Source: Pseudotabrizicola sp. (GTDB lineage Bacteria > Pseudomonadota > Alphaproteobacteria > Rhodobacterales > Rhodobacteraceae). From it: a stretch of DNA of 64,000 bases. The first letter of the stretch is position 1; each line of letters opens with the position of its first letter. A program made the position numbers and the translations under genes. Where the stretch lies: assembly GCF_030684215.1 (NCBI RefSeq), contig NZ_JAUXOV010000063.1:62001-126000 (forward strand), given 5' to 3'. Below, one piece after another: positions 1 to 9,484 of this stretch. The notes under the pieces are model-generated. The model was not told the DNA's origin and did no database searches. It worked only from the letters and a program-made list of their open reading frames with translations.

Positions 1-360
1 CACCCGGATAAAGCGGTTGTCGTAATCGGTCTCAAGCACGCCATTCATCCGCGCCACACCAAGGATCACGCAATCTGCCGTCGGCAATGCGCCACCCGCC
101 AATGACGTGCCCGATCCGCGCGGCACCACCGGCACGCCCTCCTCAAAGCAGATGCGCAGCACGTCCGACACTTCTGCGGTCGTGCGCGGCAGCACCACCG
201 CCAGAGGTGGGCAACGATAGGCCGTCAACGCGTCACATTCATAGGCGCGGGTTTCGGTTTCATCCTCGATCACGGCATCGCGTGGCAGCACTTGGCGCAG
301 GCGCGCCACGATGTGCGATTTCGCAGACAAAACCATTGTGTTCGGCGCAGGCATTTCCAT
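1..360 (-). CDS. glcD: Glycolate oxidase subunit GlcD, N-terminal part (runs off the window)
   Basis: This is the first 120 codons of an FAD-linked oxidase; the rest lies before base 1. The translation begins MEMPAPNTMV. Residues 81-90 (RGSGTSLAGG) are the pyrophosphate-binding loop of the PCMH-type FAD domain, preceded by PLAVVLPRTTAEV, as in GlcD. In the family, GlcD works with GlcE and GlcF to oxidise glycolate to glyoxylate. Two ATGs lie close together, at 360 and 354, and I chose the upstream one. The gene is divergent from the DUF599 gene, with about 110 bp between them. A related D-lactate dehydrogenase of the same fold cannot be excluded without the C-terminus. Confidence 0.85.
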   Translation of the reverse strand, partial: MEMPAPNTMVLSAKSHIVARLRQVLPRDAVIEDETETRAYECDALTAYRCPPLAVVLPRTTAEVSDVLRICFEEGVPVVPRGSGTSLAGGALPTADCVILGVARMNGVLETDYDNRFIRV

Positions 361-471
361 CGGCGTATCCCTTGGCTACACGTATTCAGCCAATCCTACA
401 GCATGAATTGGTAAAATGAAATAACCAATTTTACCGTGGGAAAGGCGCGGGGCTTTGGCTACAGTCACGCC

Positions 472-1161
472 ATGACATCCTTGCTTTCCACCTTTTCCCT
501 TGATGCCCTTGACGGGATCGCGCTTGCGGTCCTGCTTCTGACATGGGCCATGACCGGCTGGCTGGCCGAACATCCGCCCGCAGCGCGGCCTTCGGTTTCG
601 GCCTTGATGGCCACGTATCGCCGCGACTGGCTCCGGCAATTTGTGACACGCGCGCCGCGGATCTTCGACGCCAACATCATCGATTCGCTGCGGCAAAGCA
701 CAGCTTTCTTTGCCTCGGCCTCGATGATTGCCATTGGAGGCGGTGTCGCGCTGATCGGCAATGTGACCAAGCTGGAAGGGTTGGCGCAAGACCTGACGCT
801 GGAAGCGGCGGGCGTGCGGGTTGAATTGAAGATCATTCTTGTCCTGGTATTTCTGGCCAATGCGCTGCTGAAATTCGTCTGGGCGCATAGGCTGTTTGGC
901 TATTGCGCGATTCTGATGGCGGCCGTTCCCAACGATCCAGCAGACCCGCTGGCCTATCCCCGCGCGGCACAGGCAGCGGAAATCAACATCACGGCGGCCA
1001 AAAGTTTCAATCGCGGCCTGCAGTCGATCTATTTCGCGCTTGCCGCAATCACCTGGCTGCTTGGGCCATGGGCATTGATCGGGGCTGCTGTTGTGACCAG
1101 CATCGTTTTGCTCAGGCGCGAGTTTGCCTCTGTGTCGCGCGAAGTCATGCTGGCGCGTTAA
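472..1161 (+). CDS. DUF599 family membrane protein
   Basis: The 229-residue protein has about four hydrophobic segments, at residues 10-28, 75-96, 115-140 and 185-215. This spacing and the central NIIDSLRQSTAFFASASM stretch match the DUF599 family, whose function is unknown. I chose the ATG at 472 (MTSLLSTF) over the in-frame ATG at 436 because the extra 12 residues (GKARGFGYSHA) are not family-like and sit in the glcD intergenic region. No convincing ribosome-binding site precedes either start. Its last 17 bases overlap the 3' end of the convergent amine oxidase gene. Confidence 0.75.
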   Translation: MTSLLSTFSLDALDGIALAVLLLTWAMTGWLAEHPPAARPSVSALMATYRRDWLRQFVTRAPRIFDANIIDSLRQSTAFFASASMIAIGGGVALIGNVTKLEGLAQDLTLEAAGVRVELKIILVLVFLANALLKFVWAHRLFGYCAILMAAVPNDPADPLAYPRAAQAAEINITAAKSFNRGLQSIYFALAAITWLLGPWALIGAAVVTSIVLLRREFASVSREVMLAR

Positions 1162-2392
1162 CCCGGCACTGCGCGACCACCTGCGCGGCCACCGATTCCC
1201 CCGACAGCCGCGCGCCAGAAGCGGTTTGCATCAGCGGGCCGGCCAGCGCTTCACCGGCAAACCAGATACGGTCGGCGACAGGCTCGGCCAGCGTGGTGCG
1301 GGCGGCAGATTTACCGGGGCGCGCAACGGCATAGGCCCCGCGCACATGGCGTTCCGCGCTCCATCTGGTCATGCAGCCATGCGTGATATGACCCCGGATG
1401 TCAGAACCGAAGATATCCGCCAACCGGTCGGTGGCGAAATCGACTGCGGCCTCTGGCCCTGCTGCTTCGATCTCCCACGCGAAATCACCGCCGACAAATC
1501 CGACCATCAGGTCAAGATCAAAGGGAAATGCCAGAAAGAACAGATCATGCCGCGCATGCCGTTCGATCAGCAGGTCGTCAAATGGCTCCAACCCCAGCCG
1601 AGTGCCGGAAACCGCAAGGGGAATCTTGGTCAAAAGCCCCATCGGCAGATCAAAAATCGCCTCTAGATGCGCGGGCGGCAAAGGCGGGTCAAACCGGATA
1701 CCATCATATTGCAGCACCCCGGTCGAGACCGTGACAATCACCGCACGCGCCCGGATCTGGCCAAAGGGACCAGAAACCGTGACGCCCGGACCGTCATAGC
1801 TGATCTGCCGGACAGGCGCGTTCAGCGTCACCGACACGTCCGCGCCCCAGTGGTGGATCAGGGCGCCGAACCCCTCTTTGGTAAAGTAATTCGGGTCCAG
1901 ATCGGCAGCCAACTTGAAATCTGAAATCGAGATTTCGTCATCATCCGCGCCAAAATCCATCGGCCCCGCAAAGGTTGAATTGGCGCGCAGATAATGGCAA
2001 TTGGCGATCACACTGGACAAGCGGTCATCTGGCCCCTCATGCGCCGCGACACAGGCGGCCAGTGCTTCCTCGGCCTCGCGCATCTGGGCCATTTCGGCGT
2101 CAGAGGCTCGGCGGCTGCCAAACCACAGGTGATCCAGCGTCATATCGTGATGTTGCAGCGTCCAACCCGCAGCGCGTGCATCGGCAAAGAACGGGTTGCG
2201 GTCGGCCGCGTGCAACCAAGCGCAGCCAATGTCAAACGGCACCCCGAAATCGGTTGTGGTGGTCCATGCCCGCCCACCGATCCGGTCCATTGCCTCCAGA
2301 ACCGCAACGGTCTGCCCCGCCGCACGAAGCGCTTTTGCGGCCCCAAGACCCGCCGCCCCAGCCCCAACGATAACAACATCCACCTCTGACAT
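1145..2392 (-). CDS. Flavin-containing amine oxidase (FAD-dependent oxidoreductase)
   Basis: The 415-residue protein opens with a Rossmann FAD motif (VVIVGAGAAGLGAAKAL, residues 6-22), then VLEAMDRIGGRAW, the typical amine-oxidase second motif. Near the C-terminus, RIWFAGEALAG followed by SGARLSGESVA is the FAD-contacting block of flavin monoamine oxidases and polyamine oxidases. The likely reaction is oxidative deamination of an amine with O2, but the substrate cannot be read from sequence. The start at 2392 gives MSEVDVVIVGAG; an in-frame ATG four codons upstream (2404) is possible. It may be transcribed after the moxR operon, which ends 65 bp upstream on the same strand. Confidence 0.8.
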   Translation of the reverse strand: MSEVDVVIVGAGAAGLGAAKALRAAGQTVAVLEAMDRIGGRAWTTTTDFGVPFDIGCAWLHAADRNPFFADARAAGWTLQHHDMTLDHLWFGSRRASDAEMAQMREAEEALAACVAAHEGPDDRLSSVIANCHYLRANSTFAGPMDFGADDDEISISDFKLAADLDPNYFTKEGFGALIHHWGADVSVTLNAPVRQISYDGPGVTVSGPFGQIRARAVIVTVSTGVLQYDGIRFDPPLPPAHLEAIFDLPMGLLTKIPLAVSGTRLGLEPFDDLLIERHARHDLFFLAFPFDLDLMVGFVGGDFAWEIEAAGPEAAVDFATDRLADIFGSDIRGHITHGCMTRWSAERHVRGAYAVARPGKSAARTTLAEPVADRIWFAGEALAGPLMQTASGARLSGESVAAQVVAQCRVNAPA

Positions 2393-2456
2393 GACTTCCC
2401 CCAAAACATTTTCAAATGCTGGAAAGTCTGCCGTCTTGGGACGATTCGGGGAAGCC

Positions 2457-4532
2457 TCAGGTCAGTTTGCGCGCGCCTTTACGGCCCTCTATCAGCCACG
2501 CGGCGATGGCAAAGCTGGCAACCAGCAGCAACCAGGCCCAGCCGGGCAACAGCGCGGCGACCCGCACATCCTGGGTCACATAGGCGCCACGCGGGGTTAT
2601 TCCGATCCAGCCACGGCCCACAGCGGGACGACCATCGCGCACTGTGCGCACATCCGGCGCACCATCGGAAAGGCGCAACACCCCCCCATTGGTGGCTGCA
2701 AGCGTCGCCGCCAGCACGTCACCAGACGCGATGGTTTCCACAAACTCGCGCGGCGATGAAGGGCCAATGGCCACCACGCGGCTTAGATCGCCCTGATCCA
2801 TCCGGTACAGGCCAACGGTCGGGGCATCAAATTCGCCCTCATGCCGACCGGGCGAAACCTCGGTCAGTTCCAGCGCAGTCTGTGTCCCATCCGGCCCGGT
2901 GATGATAACATCGCCGGGGGGCGTATCTTGAATGCTGCGGCGCGTCACGGTCAGGGTCTGGCCCGACACTGTGGCAGACAGGGTTTCTTCTTCCAGTTCC
3001 GGCTCTTTCAGCATCCAGTGCGCCAGACGCCGCAACAATTCCAGTTGCGGCCCGCCACCTTCATAGCCGCGCCCCCAAAGCCATGCATGATCCGACGCAA
3101 GGATAGCCACGCGACCCTCGTCCACCCGGTTCAGGATCAACAGTGGGCGGTTTTCCGGCCCTTCCATCACCACCTGCCCCGCACGCGGAATCACATCTAC
3201 CATGCGGAACCAACGGCCCCACCCCCCCTCGGGTGCCAGCGCCTCCAGCCCTTCGGTCACCGGATGACGGCGGCCAAGGTCGGTCAGGGCGGGCTGAAAC
3301 CCGCCTTCTATAACGCGAGCGGTGGGGTCGGCGGGCAGGATTTGCGCCAAAGGCGACCGCCAAAGGCTGTCCACCGCGCCGTATTCCGGGCCAGCGGCGA
3401 CCAGAACCGTGCCGCCACCGCGCACATATTGCACGATGTTCTCCATGTATGACATCGGCAGAATGCCCCGCATCGAATAGCGGTCGAACACAATCAGATC
3501 GAATTCCTCAATCTTTTCGACAAACAATTCGCGGGTGGGAAAGGCGATCAGCGACAGTTCACTGACCGGGATGCCATCTTGCTTTTCAGGCGGTCGCAGG
3601 ATGGTGAAATGCACCAGATCCACACTTGCATCCGATTTCAGCAGGTTGCGCCAGACCCGTTCCCCGGCATGCGGCTCACCCGACACCAGCAGCACCCGCA
3701 AACGGTCGCGCACGCCGTTGATCTGCACCACGGCAGCGTTGTTGCGGTCAGTCAGCTCGCCGTCGGTGGTCGCCACTGTGAATTGCAGCACGTTCATCCC
3801 GCCATGCGGCAGGGTCACCGGCAGTTCCAGATCTTCGCCCACCGGCACGGTATAGGTTTGCGGCGGATCGGCATCGACGGCGATGGTCAGTTCAGCCATC
3901 GGGCCGACACTGGCAGGCACAGCACCCTGATCCTCAATCCGCAGGGTCAGCATCACCTCCTCGCCCAGAATGGCAAAGGCGGGGGCGTTTTTGACAATCA
4001 ACCGGCGGTCCCAGTCATCGGGTTGGCCGGTCAGCAACAAATGCAGTGGCGCGGGCATATTTGGGGCAAGCTCCAGATCATGGACCTGCCCATCGCTGAT
4101 AATCACCGCCCCCGCGACCCGCGCACGGGGTTCTTCTGCCAAGGCTTCGGCAAGCGCGGTCATGGCACGGGTGCCCGCATCCTCTGGTCCATCGCCCACA
4201 CGGGTGACGCGCAACTCGGTGTTGTCCAGCGCCGCGATTTCTGCCTCCAACGCCGCAAGGGCGCGCGCGGTCTGTGCAGGGCGATCAGACAACTGCTGGC
4301 TGGCGCTGTCATCCACAACCGCGATCACGATGTCGGATTGCGGGCTGCGATCTTCTTCCTGCAAGGCCGGGTTGGCCAACGCCAGCAGAACCACGCCCGC
4401 AGCCACCGCCCGCAGGCCCCAGCCCGACAACCCGCGCAGCATGGCAAGCGTCAGCAACACCACGGCAAAGCCCAGCGCGCCCCACAGCATCGGCCACGGA
4501 ATCAGCGGGGCGAAGATAAGGCTTTGCGTCAT
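2457..4532 (-). CDS. VWA-like/glutamine-amidotransferase-fold membrane protein, last gene of the moxR operon
   Basis: This 691-residue protein has two N-terminal membrane segments (about 14-31 and 40-55). A von Willebrand-like strand follows with D74-D75-S76-A77-S78, a DxSxS metal-site pattern. The middle (about 330-400: ELSLIAFPTRELF, IVQYVRGGGTVLVAAG) resembles the class I amidotransferase-like fold seen in such proteins, and a C-terminal membrane helix is at about 662-682. Its ATG overlaps the stop of the gene upstream by four bases (ATGA), so translation is coupled. In relatives this is the fourth member of a MoxR-DUF58-BatA/DUF4159 cluster; the molecular role is unknown. I infer a periplasmic or envelope-facing domain. 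Confidence 0.7.
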   Translation of the reverse strand: MTQSLIFAPLIPWPMLWGALGFAVVLLTLAMLRGLSGWGLRAVAAGVVLLALANPALQEEDRSPQSDIVIAVVDDSASQQLSDRPAQTARALAALEAEIAALDNTELRVTRVGDGPEDAGTRAMTALAEALAEEPRARVAGAVIISDGQVHDLELAPNMPAPLHLLLTGQPDDWDRRLIVKNAPAFAILGEEVMLTLRIEDQGAVPASVGPMAELTIAVDADPPQTYTVPVGEDLELPVTLPHGGMNVLQFTVATTDGELTDRNNAAVVQINGVRDRLRVLLVSGEPHAGERVWRNLLKSDASVDLVHFTILRPPEKQDGIPVSELSLIAFPTRELFVEKIEEFDLIVFDRYSMRGILPMSYMENIVQYVRGGGTVLVAAGPEYGAVDSLWRSPLAQILPADPTARVIEGGFQPALTDLGRRHPVTEGLEALAPEGGWGRWFRMVDVIPRAGQVVMEGPENRPLLILNRVDEGRVAILASDHAWLWGRGYEGGGPQLELLRRLAHWMLKEPELEEETLSATVSGQTLTVTRRSIQDTPPGDVIITGPDGTQTALELTEVSPGRHEGEFDAPTVGLYRMDQGDLSRVVAIGPSSPREFVETIASGDVLAATLAATNGGVLRLSDGAPDVRTVRDGRPAVGRGWIGITPRGAYVTQDVRVAALLPGWAWLLLVASFAIAAWLIEGRKGARKLT

Positions 4533-7288
4533 TGTCCCAACCTGTCCAGCAGCGCAGGCACATGGACCTGATCGGATTTATAGTTGCCCGTCAGCACATG
4601 CATGATCAGGTTGACGCCAAAGCGATAGGCCATCTCACGCTGGCGCTCTCCGGCAAAACCGCGACCCACCGGCAACAAGGGCGCACCGCTGTCGGAAACC
4701 GCCCAGGCCGAGGCCCAGTCATTGCCGCCAATCACCACAGGGGTCACGCCATCATTCAGGTTGCGAAACGGCATCCCTTCCACCTGTTCGGCATCGGGGG
4801 GGGCGGCTTCCACCCAGACCGCCCCGCGCGGGTGGCGACCGGGGAAGTCCTGCAACAGATAAAACGTCCGGGTCAGCACATGGTCGGCGGGGATCTGCTC
4901 CAATGGCGGGATGTTCAGGCCAGCCGCAAGGCGCTGCAAATGCTGGCTTTCGGGTGATGACCCGCTCGCCAGATCCGCATCACGGGTGTCAAACAGGATC
5001 ATCCCCCCGGTGCGCAGATAATCATTCAGCCTGGAATAAGCGGCTGCCGAGGGCAGCGGTTGCGCCGTAGACACAGGCCAGTAAAGGAACGGGAAAAACG
5101 CCAGTTCATCGGTTTCAATGTTCACCCCAATCGGCCGGTCCGGCTCGATAGACGTGCGCGCCCACAGGATTTCACCCAAACCGATCAGCCCCTTGGCGGC
5201 GGTATCATCCAGCCGCGCATCGCCGGTCAGCACATGGGCCAGCACCAGCCCAGTGGTGGCCTGCAACGCCTGCTCATCCTTGGGCACACCCTGCGCCCGC
5301 GCATCAGGCGTCATCAGCGCCAGCGCGGCAACCATCGCCGCCCCGCGCGCAAAGCCGCCCAGACGGCCAGAAATCCAAAGTGCGGCAAGGATATCCAGCA
5401 TCAAAAGCACCAGCGCCCCCGACAGAAACGCGCCCATCAGGGCCTGCTCCGGCGGGCGCTCCAACCCTTCAATGACGGTGCCCTGCGGCCATGCGGCAGC
5501 GCTCAGCGTGGTCTCTGCAGTGATCACATTCAGCGCCACGCGGCGATCTGCCCCGGCATAAAGACCGGGGGGCTGATCCGGGCCGGGGCCGGTGGCCATC
5601 GCCCTCGCCAACGCCTCGCCGGGTTGGCCGGGCAGATCACCCGCATCCTGTAGCTGGCCATAGGCATCCAGCACGATCTGAGGCACCCATGTCTGACCCA
5701 CCAGATCGGCGGCCTCTGGCGCGGCGGGGCGTGTGGATACAGCCAACCGTTCCAGCATCGACATGAACAGGCCCGACAGTGGCAGGCTGGACCATTCGGC
5801 ATTGGCGGTCACATGCACAAGAACCACCTGACCCTGCCCCACCGCCTTGCGCGTGACCAGCGGCGTGCCATCGGCCAGCGCAGCAATGGTCCGTTCGGCC
5901 AGATCAGGATCAGGCTGCGCCAGCACTTGCGCCGTCACGGTCACGTCTTCGGGCAAGGGCAGACCATGAAACGGCGAGTCTTCGGGGAAAGGTGCCAGCG
6001 TTTTCGGCTCCCCCCAACTCATCGCCCCGCCCACAGCACGCCCACCTTCGCGCAGGCGCACCGGCATCAGCGGGTCTTCACTGGTGCGGCTGATATCGCT
6101 CGCCGCCATTTGCGGCCCGGCAAAGCGCAGCAAAAGGCCCCCCGTATCCAGCCAGTCTAGAAGCGCATCGGTATCGGCCTGCGACAGCCGCGCCACATCG
6201 GCCATGATCACCACATCGGGCGAGGCGAGCAGCAGATCGGTCAACGAGCCTTCCATCAGGTCGGCCACCGGAGCCAAAGCCTGCCGCAGATAGTGCAAGG
6301 GCGACAGCAGTTGCAGCCCCTCACGATCCGCGCCGCCCCCGATCAGCGCGACCTTGCGGCGTTTCAGACTGTCATCGGTCAGGCTGACCGCCCCAGCCGA
6401 CCGCAAGCCTGCGATTTCAAACCGGGTGATCCGGTTGCGCAATTCGGGCGGCAACGACAGCGCGGCCTCGGCCCGCCCGGCCCCAAGTCCAAAGTCCAGC
6501 CCGATGCGCGCCAGTTCACGCTCCACCCCCGACGGATCGGGGCCACGCGCCGACACTTCCACCGCTACAGGGTCGGCGGCAGGCATACGGCTGGCGGAAA
6601 GCTGTATCGCGCCGTCACCATAGGTGGCGGGGTGCAGCGCAAAGACCGGGCGGGGGCTTTCAAACACGGTGACGGTGCCTTTGTCGTCGAACGCGTCGAA
6701 CAGCGCCTCACGGCCCGGATGATTCAGCCCATCGGACAGCCAGAACGTGTCGAAATCACCCGTCGGCAGCGCCTCGGCCCACAGCGCCAGATCGCGCGGG
6801 GTCCACGCCTGCGGCGTCACCCCGGCCAGTCGGGTGGCCACGGCATCCGCCGCCTGAAACGCCACCTGCCCCGGCGCATCGGTCAGCCGGATCACGGCCA
6901 CAGGGCGGCCATCGCGGCCCGCCTCGTCAATCAGCGCCGACGCCCGGTCAAGCCTGCGGGTCCAGTCGCGGGCATCAGCCCATGTCGCATCCATCGCGAT
7001 CAACAGCGGACCGTTGCCTGCCTGCCGCTCGGTCGGGTTCAACACCGGGCCAGCAAAGGCGATGATGGCCGCCGCAATCGCCGCCATCCGCAGCAGCAGC
7101 AACCACCACGGGGTTTTATCCGCCTCGGCTTCTTCATCGCGCAGCCCCAGCAGCAAGGCGACACCGGGAAAACGACGGCGGATCGGCGCAGGCGGCACCG
7201 CACGCAGCAGAAGCCACAAGACGGGCAGCGCAAGCAGACCCAGCAGCAGCAGGGGCGTGGCAAACCCGACAGGGCCAAGCATGAACAT
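4529..7288 (-). CDS. BatA-domain and DUF4159-domain membrane protein
   Basis: The protein is 919 residues from the ATG at 7288. The N-terminus resembles the BatA/aerotolerance-regulator domain: a helix at about 7-25, then PPAPIRRRFPGVALLLGL, then a second helix at about 58-80. A membrane segment near residue 660 separates this part from a C-terminal DUF4159-type domain (FFPFLYWPVSTAQPLP, SRLNDYLRTGGMILFDTRD). Its start overlaps the DUF58 stop by one base (TGATG), which decides the start over the longer reading from 7372. BatA-type proteins usually carry VWA domains and act with a MoxR ATPase; here the first half reads as a degenerate VWA. The true function is unknown. Confidence 0.75.
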   Translation of the reverse strand: MFMLGPVGFATPLLLLGLLALPVLWLLLRAVPPAPIRRRFPGVALLLGLRDEEAEADKTPWWLLLLRMAAIAAAIIAFAGPVLNPTERQAGNGPLLIAMDATWADARDWTRRLDRASALIDEAGRDGRPVAVIRLTDAPGQVAFQAADAVATRLAGVTPQAWTPRDLALWAEALPTGDFDTFWLSDGLNHPGREALFDAFDDKGTVTVFESPRPVFALHPATYGDGAIQLSASRMPAADPVAVEVSARGPDPSGVERELARIGLDFGLGAGRAEAALSLPPELRNRITRFEIAGLRSAGAVSLTDDSLKRRKVALIGGGADREGLQLLSPLHYLRQALAPVADLMEGSLTDLLLASPDVVIMADVARLSQADTDALLDWLDTGGLLLRFAGPQMAASDISRTSEDPLMPVRLREGGRAVGGAMSWGEPKTLAPFPEDSPFHGLPLPEDVTVTAQVLAQPDPDLAERTIAALADGTPLVTRKAVGQGQVVLVHVTANAEWSSLPLSGLFMSMLERLAVSTRPAAPEAADLVGQTWVPQIVLDAYGQLQDAGDLPGQPGEALARAMATGPGPDQPPGLYAGADRRVALNVITAETTLSAAAWPQGTVIEGLERPPEQALMGAFLSGALVLLMLDILAALWISGRLGGFARGAAMVAALALMTPDARAQGVPKDEQALQATTGLVLAHVLTGDARLDDTAAKGLIGLGEILWARTSIEPDRPIGVNIETDELAFFPFLYWPVSTAQPLPSAAAYSRLNDYLRTGGMILFDTRDADLASGSSPESQHLQRLAAGLNIPPLEQIPADHVLTRTFYLLQDFPGRHPRGAVWVEAAPPDAEQVEGMPFRNLNDGVTPVVIGGNDWASAWAVSDSGAPLLPVGRGFAGERQREMAYRFGVNLIMHVLTGNYKSDQVHVPALLDRLGQ

Positions 7289-8157
7289 CAGCGACCCCCC
7301 TGCAAGGCGCTGTAAATCCACAGCAACGCCGATTGCGCAGGCTGGCCTGAATGATGCGTGGTTACATGCCACCCAACCGCGCGGGCCAGCGTGGCCAGTC
7401 GATCCTTGCGTTCCGCCAACCGCGCCAGATAGCGATCCCGCAAATCTCCCGCTTGCTGGGTTTCATGCCGCATCCCGCCACCCATCGATTCGAATATGGT
7501 GCGGCCTGAAAACGGAAACTCCTCCTCGGCCGGGTCCAGCACCTGCACCAAGGCGCCACGCACACCACGATCGGCGGCGGCGGTCAAAGCGGTCTCAAGC
7601 GAGGTTAAATCACCAAGGAAATCCGACAAAAACAGCGCGCGGCCATGACTGACCATACCCGTCGCAGTGGGGGCGCCATATTCGCCGCCTGCCTCTGCGC
7701 CAGACAGCACCGCCGCGAGCTTTACAATCTGCGCCCGTCCGGGGCGCGGTGGGGCGGCATCGCCCGCCAATCCCACACGCTCACCCGCGCGCAGCAGCAG
7801 CACTGCCGTTGCAAGTGCCAACAACCGTGCCCGGTCAGATTTGGGCGGGCGGGACTTGTCGCCGGAAAACGCCATCGACTTGGCCGGATCGACCCAAAGC
7901 GTCACCGATTGCGCCGCCTGCCATTCACGCTCGCGCACAAAATGCGCGTCGCCCCGTGCCGACCTGCGCCAATCAATCAACCGCGCCGAATCGCCCGCAT
8001 TCACTGGCCGGTATTGCCAGAATTCATCCCCCTGCCCCGCGCGCCTGCGCCCATGCTCGCCCATCATGACGGTGGCGGCCAACAGGTCCGCCTCTGCCAT
8101 CAGGGGCGGAAGCGACTGGCCAAGCGTCTCAGCGCGGGACTGAAGGTCTATGCTCAC
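7288..8157 (-). CDS. DUF58 domain-containing protein
   Basis: A 289-residue protein with the DUF58 core at residues 44-79: DEFWQYRPVNAGDSARLIDW followed by RRSARGDAHFVRERE. The C-terminal half reads as a VWA-like fold (VTLWVDPAKSMAFSG for the first strand; ALFLSDFLGDL for the later one). DUF58 proteins are constant partners of MoxR AAA+ ATPases and are thought to be their clients or co-factors. The start overlaps the moxR stop by four bases (8154-8157), and the stop overlaps the next start by one, so the genes form one translational unit. No membrane segment is evident, so it is probably cytoplasmic. Confidence 0.88.
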   Translation of the reverse strand: MSIDLQSRAETLGQSLPPLMAEADLLAATVMMGEHGRRRAGQGDEFWQYRPVNAGDSARLIDWRRSARGDAHFVREREWQAAQSVTLWVDPAKSMAFSGDKSRPPKSDRARLLALATAVLLLRAGERVGLAGDAAPPRPGRAQIVKLAAVLSGAEAGGEYGAPTATGMVSHGRALFLSDFLGDLTSLETALTAAADRGVRGALVQVLDPAEEEFPFSGRTIFESMGGGMRHETQQAGDLRDRYLARLAERKDRLATLARAVGWHVTTHHSGQPAQSALLWIYSALQGGR

Positions 8158-9167
8158 GCAGCGGCCTCAAGGCGCAGCGTGCGGCTGGTCACACGGTCGA
8201 TGATGCCAGACAGCGTCTCACCCCGGGCCCGCGCCGCAAACGACAGCGCCATCCGGTGGGTCAGCACCGCCCGGCTCATCGCGGCGACATCGCCGACCGA
8301 CGGCGCCAGCCGCCCATCCAGCAGTGCCCGCGCCCGCACAGTCAGCATCAACGCCTGCGCCGCACGCGGTCCGGGGCCCCAAGACAGGCTGCCCTCCAGA
8401 TCGCGGCCCTCGGCCTCACCGGGACGGCAGGCGCGCACCAGATCAAGGATCGCCTCGACCACCTGCTCGCCAACCGGCATTCGCCGGATCACCGCTTGCG
8501 CATCCAGCAACTCGTCCGCGGTGAACACCTGCGTCGATTGCGCGTCCTCGGCCCCGGTGGTGGCGATCAGAATATCGCGCTCGGTCGCGCGGGTCGGATA
8601 TTCCACATCGACCTGCACCAGAAAACGATCAAGCTGTGCCTCGGGCAGCGGATAGGTGCCTTCTTGTTCAATCGGGTTTTGCGTAGCCAGAACGTGGAAC
8701 GGGCGGCCCAGCTTGCGGTGCTGGCCCGCGATGGTCACCTCTTTTTCCTGCATCGCCTGCAACAGCGCCGATTGTGTCCGGGGGCTGGCACGGTTGATCT
8801 CATCCGCCATCAGAAGCTGGCAAAAGATCGGCCCTTCGATAAAGCGAAACGCCCGCGCGCCGCCATCTGCTGTTTCAAGCACCTCAGACCCCAGAATATC
8901 GGCGGGCATCAGATCGGGGGTGAACTGGATACGGTTGGCCGAAAGCCCCATCACCGTGCCCAGCGTGTCCACCAACCGCGTCTTGCCCAGACCCGGCAGA
9001 CCGACCAGCAACGCATGGCCGCCACACAGCATAGAGGCCAGCACCAGATCGACCACTTTCTCCTGCCCGATAAAGCGGTGATTGATCGACGCCTTGGCCT
9101 GGCCCAGCTTGTCGCCCAGCCTTTCAATCGCGTCCACAAGATCGGCTTCAGGGGATGTTGCGGCCAT
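8154..9167 (-). CDS. moxR: MoxR family AAA+ ATPase
   Basis: A 337-residue AAA+ ATPase. Walker A is GLPGLGKT (residues 56-63) and Walker B is LLMADEINRASPRTQ (D122-E123). The text between them, RIQFTPDLMPADILG, and the later LATQNPIEQEGTYPLPEAQLDRF are diagnostic for MoxR. Members are chaperone-like ATPases that mature metalloenzymes or envelope complexes with DUF58 and VWA partners. It is the first gene of a four-gene minus-strand operon, and the run of overlapping starts and stops behind it supports one transcript. The symbol denotes the family, because the particular client is not known. Confidence 0.92.
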   Translation of the reverse strand: MAATSPEADLVDAIERLGDKLGQAKASINHRFIGQEKVVDLVLASMLCGGHALLVGLPGLGKTRLVDTLGTVMGLSANRIQFTPDLMPADILGSEVLETADGGARAFRFIEGPIFCQLLMADEINRASPRTQSALLQAMQEKEVTIAGQHRKLGRPFHVLATQNPIEQEGTYPLPEAQLDRFLVQVDVEYPTRATERDILIATTGAEDAQSTQVFTADELLDAQAVIRRMPVGEQVVEAILDLVRACRPGEAEGRDLEGSLSWGPGPRAAQALMLTVRARALLDGRLAPSVGDVAAMSRAVLTHRMALSFAARARGETLSGIIDRVTSRTLRLEAAA

Positions 9168-9355
9168 ATCGACGCCTCCTTGGGGATTGGTTGCAGCCCA
9201 TTAGACCCAACTATGCCGCGCGGCACAAATAGCAAAAGCAGACAGCAGACAAATGATCGTGAGATTTTGCAAACCCCGCATCACACTTGAAAGCAGCAAT
9301 GCCATGCGAAACCGCCCCTGACGAAGCAGGATGCAATCTTGTATCATGGGGAAAG

Positions 9356-9430
9356 TGGCAGCCCGTAGGGGAGTCGAACCCCTCTTCCCAGGTTGAAAAC
9401 CTGGTGTCCTAACCGATAGACGAACGGGCC
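9356..9430 (-). tRNA. tRNA-Glu (anticodon TTC)
   Basis: Read on the minus strand, a 75-nt cloverleaf runs from G at 9430 to an encoded CCA at 9358-9356. The acceptor arm pairs GGCCCGT with ACGGGCT. The anticodon stem CCAGG/CCTGG encloses the loop TTTTCAA, which gives anticodon TTC (Glu). The T arm carries GGTTCGACTCC. It stands alone between moxR and the transglycosylase gene. Confidence 0.96.
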
Positions 9431-9484
9431 ACTGGCGGGGTCAATAGGCCACAGGCCCAAGACACGCAAGAGGGAAAATGGCGG

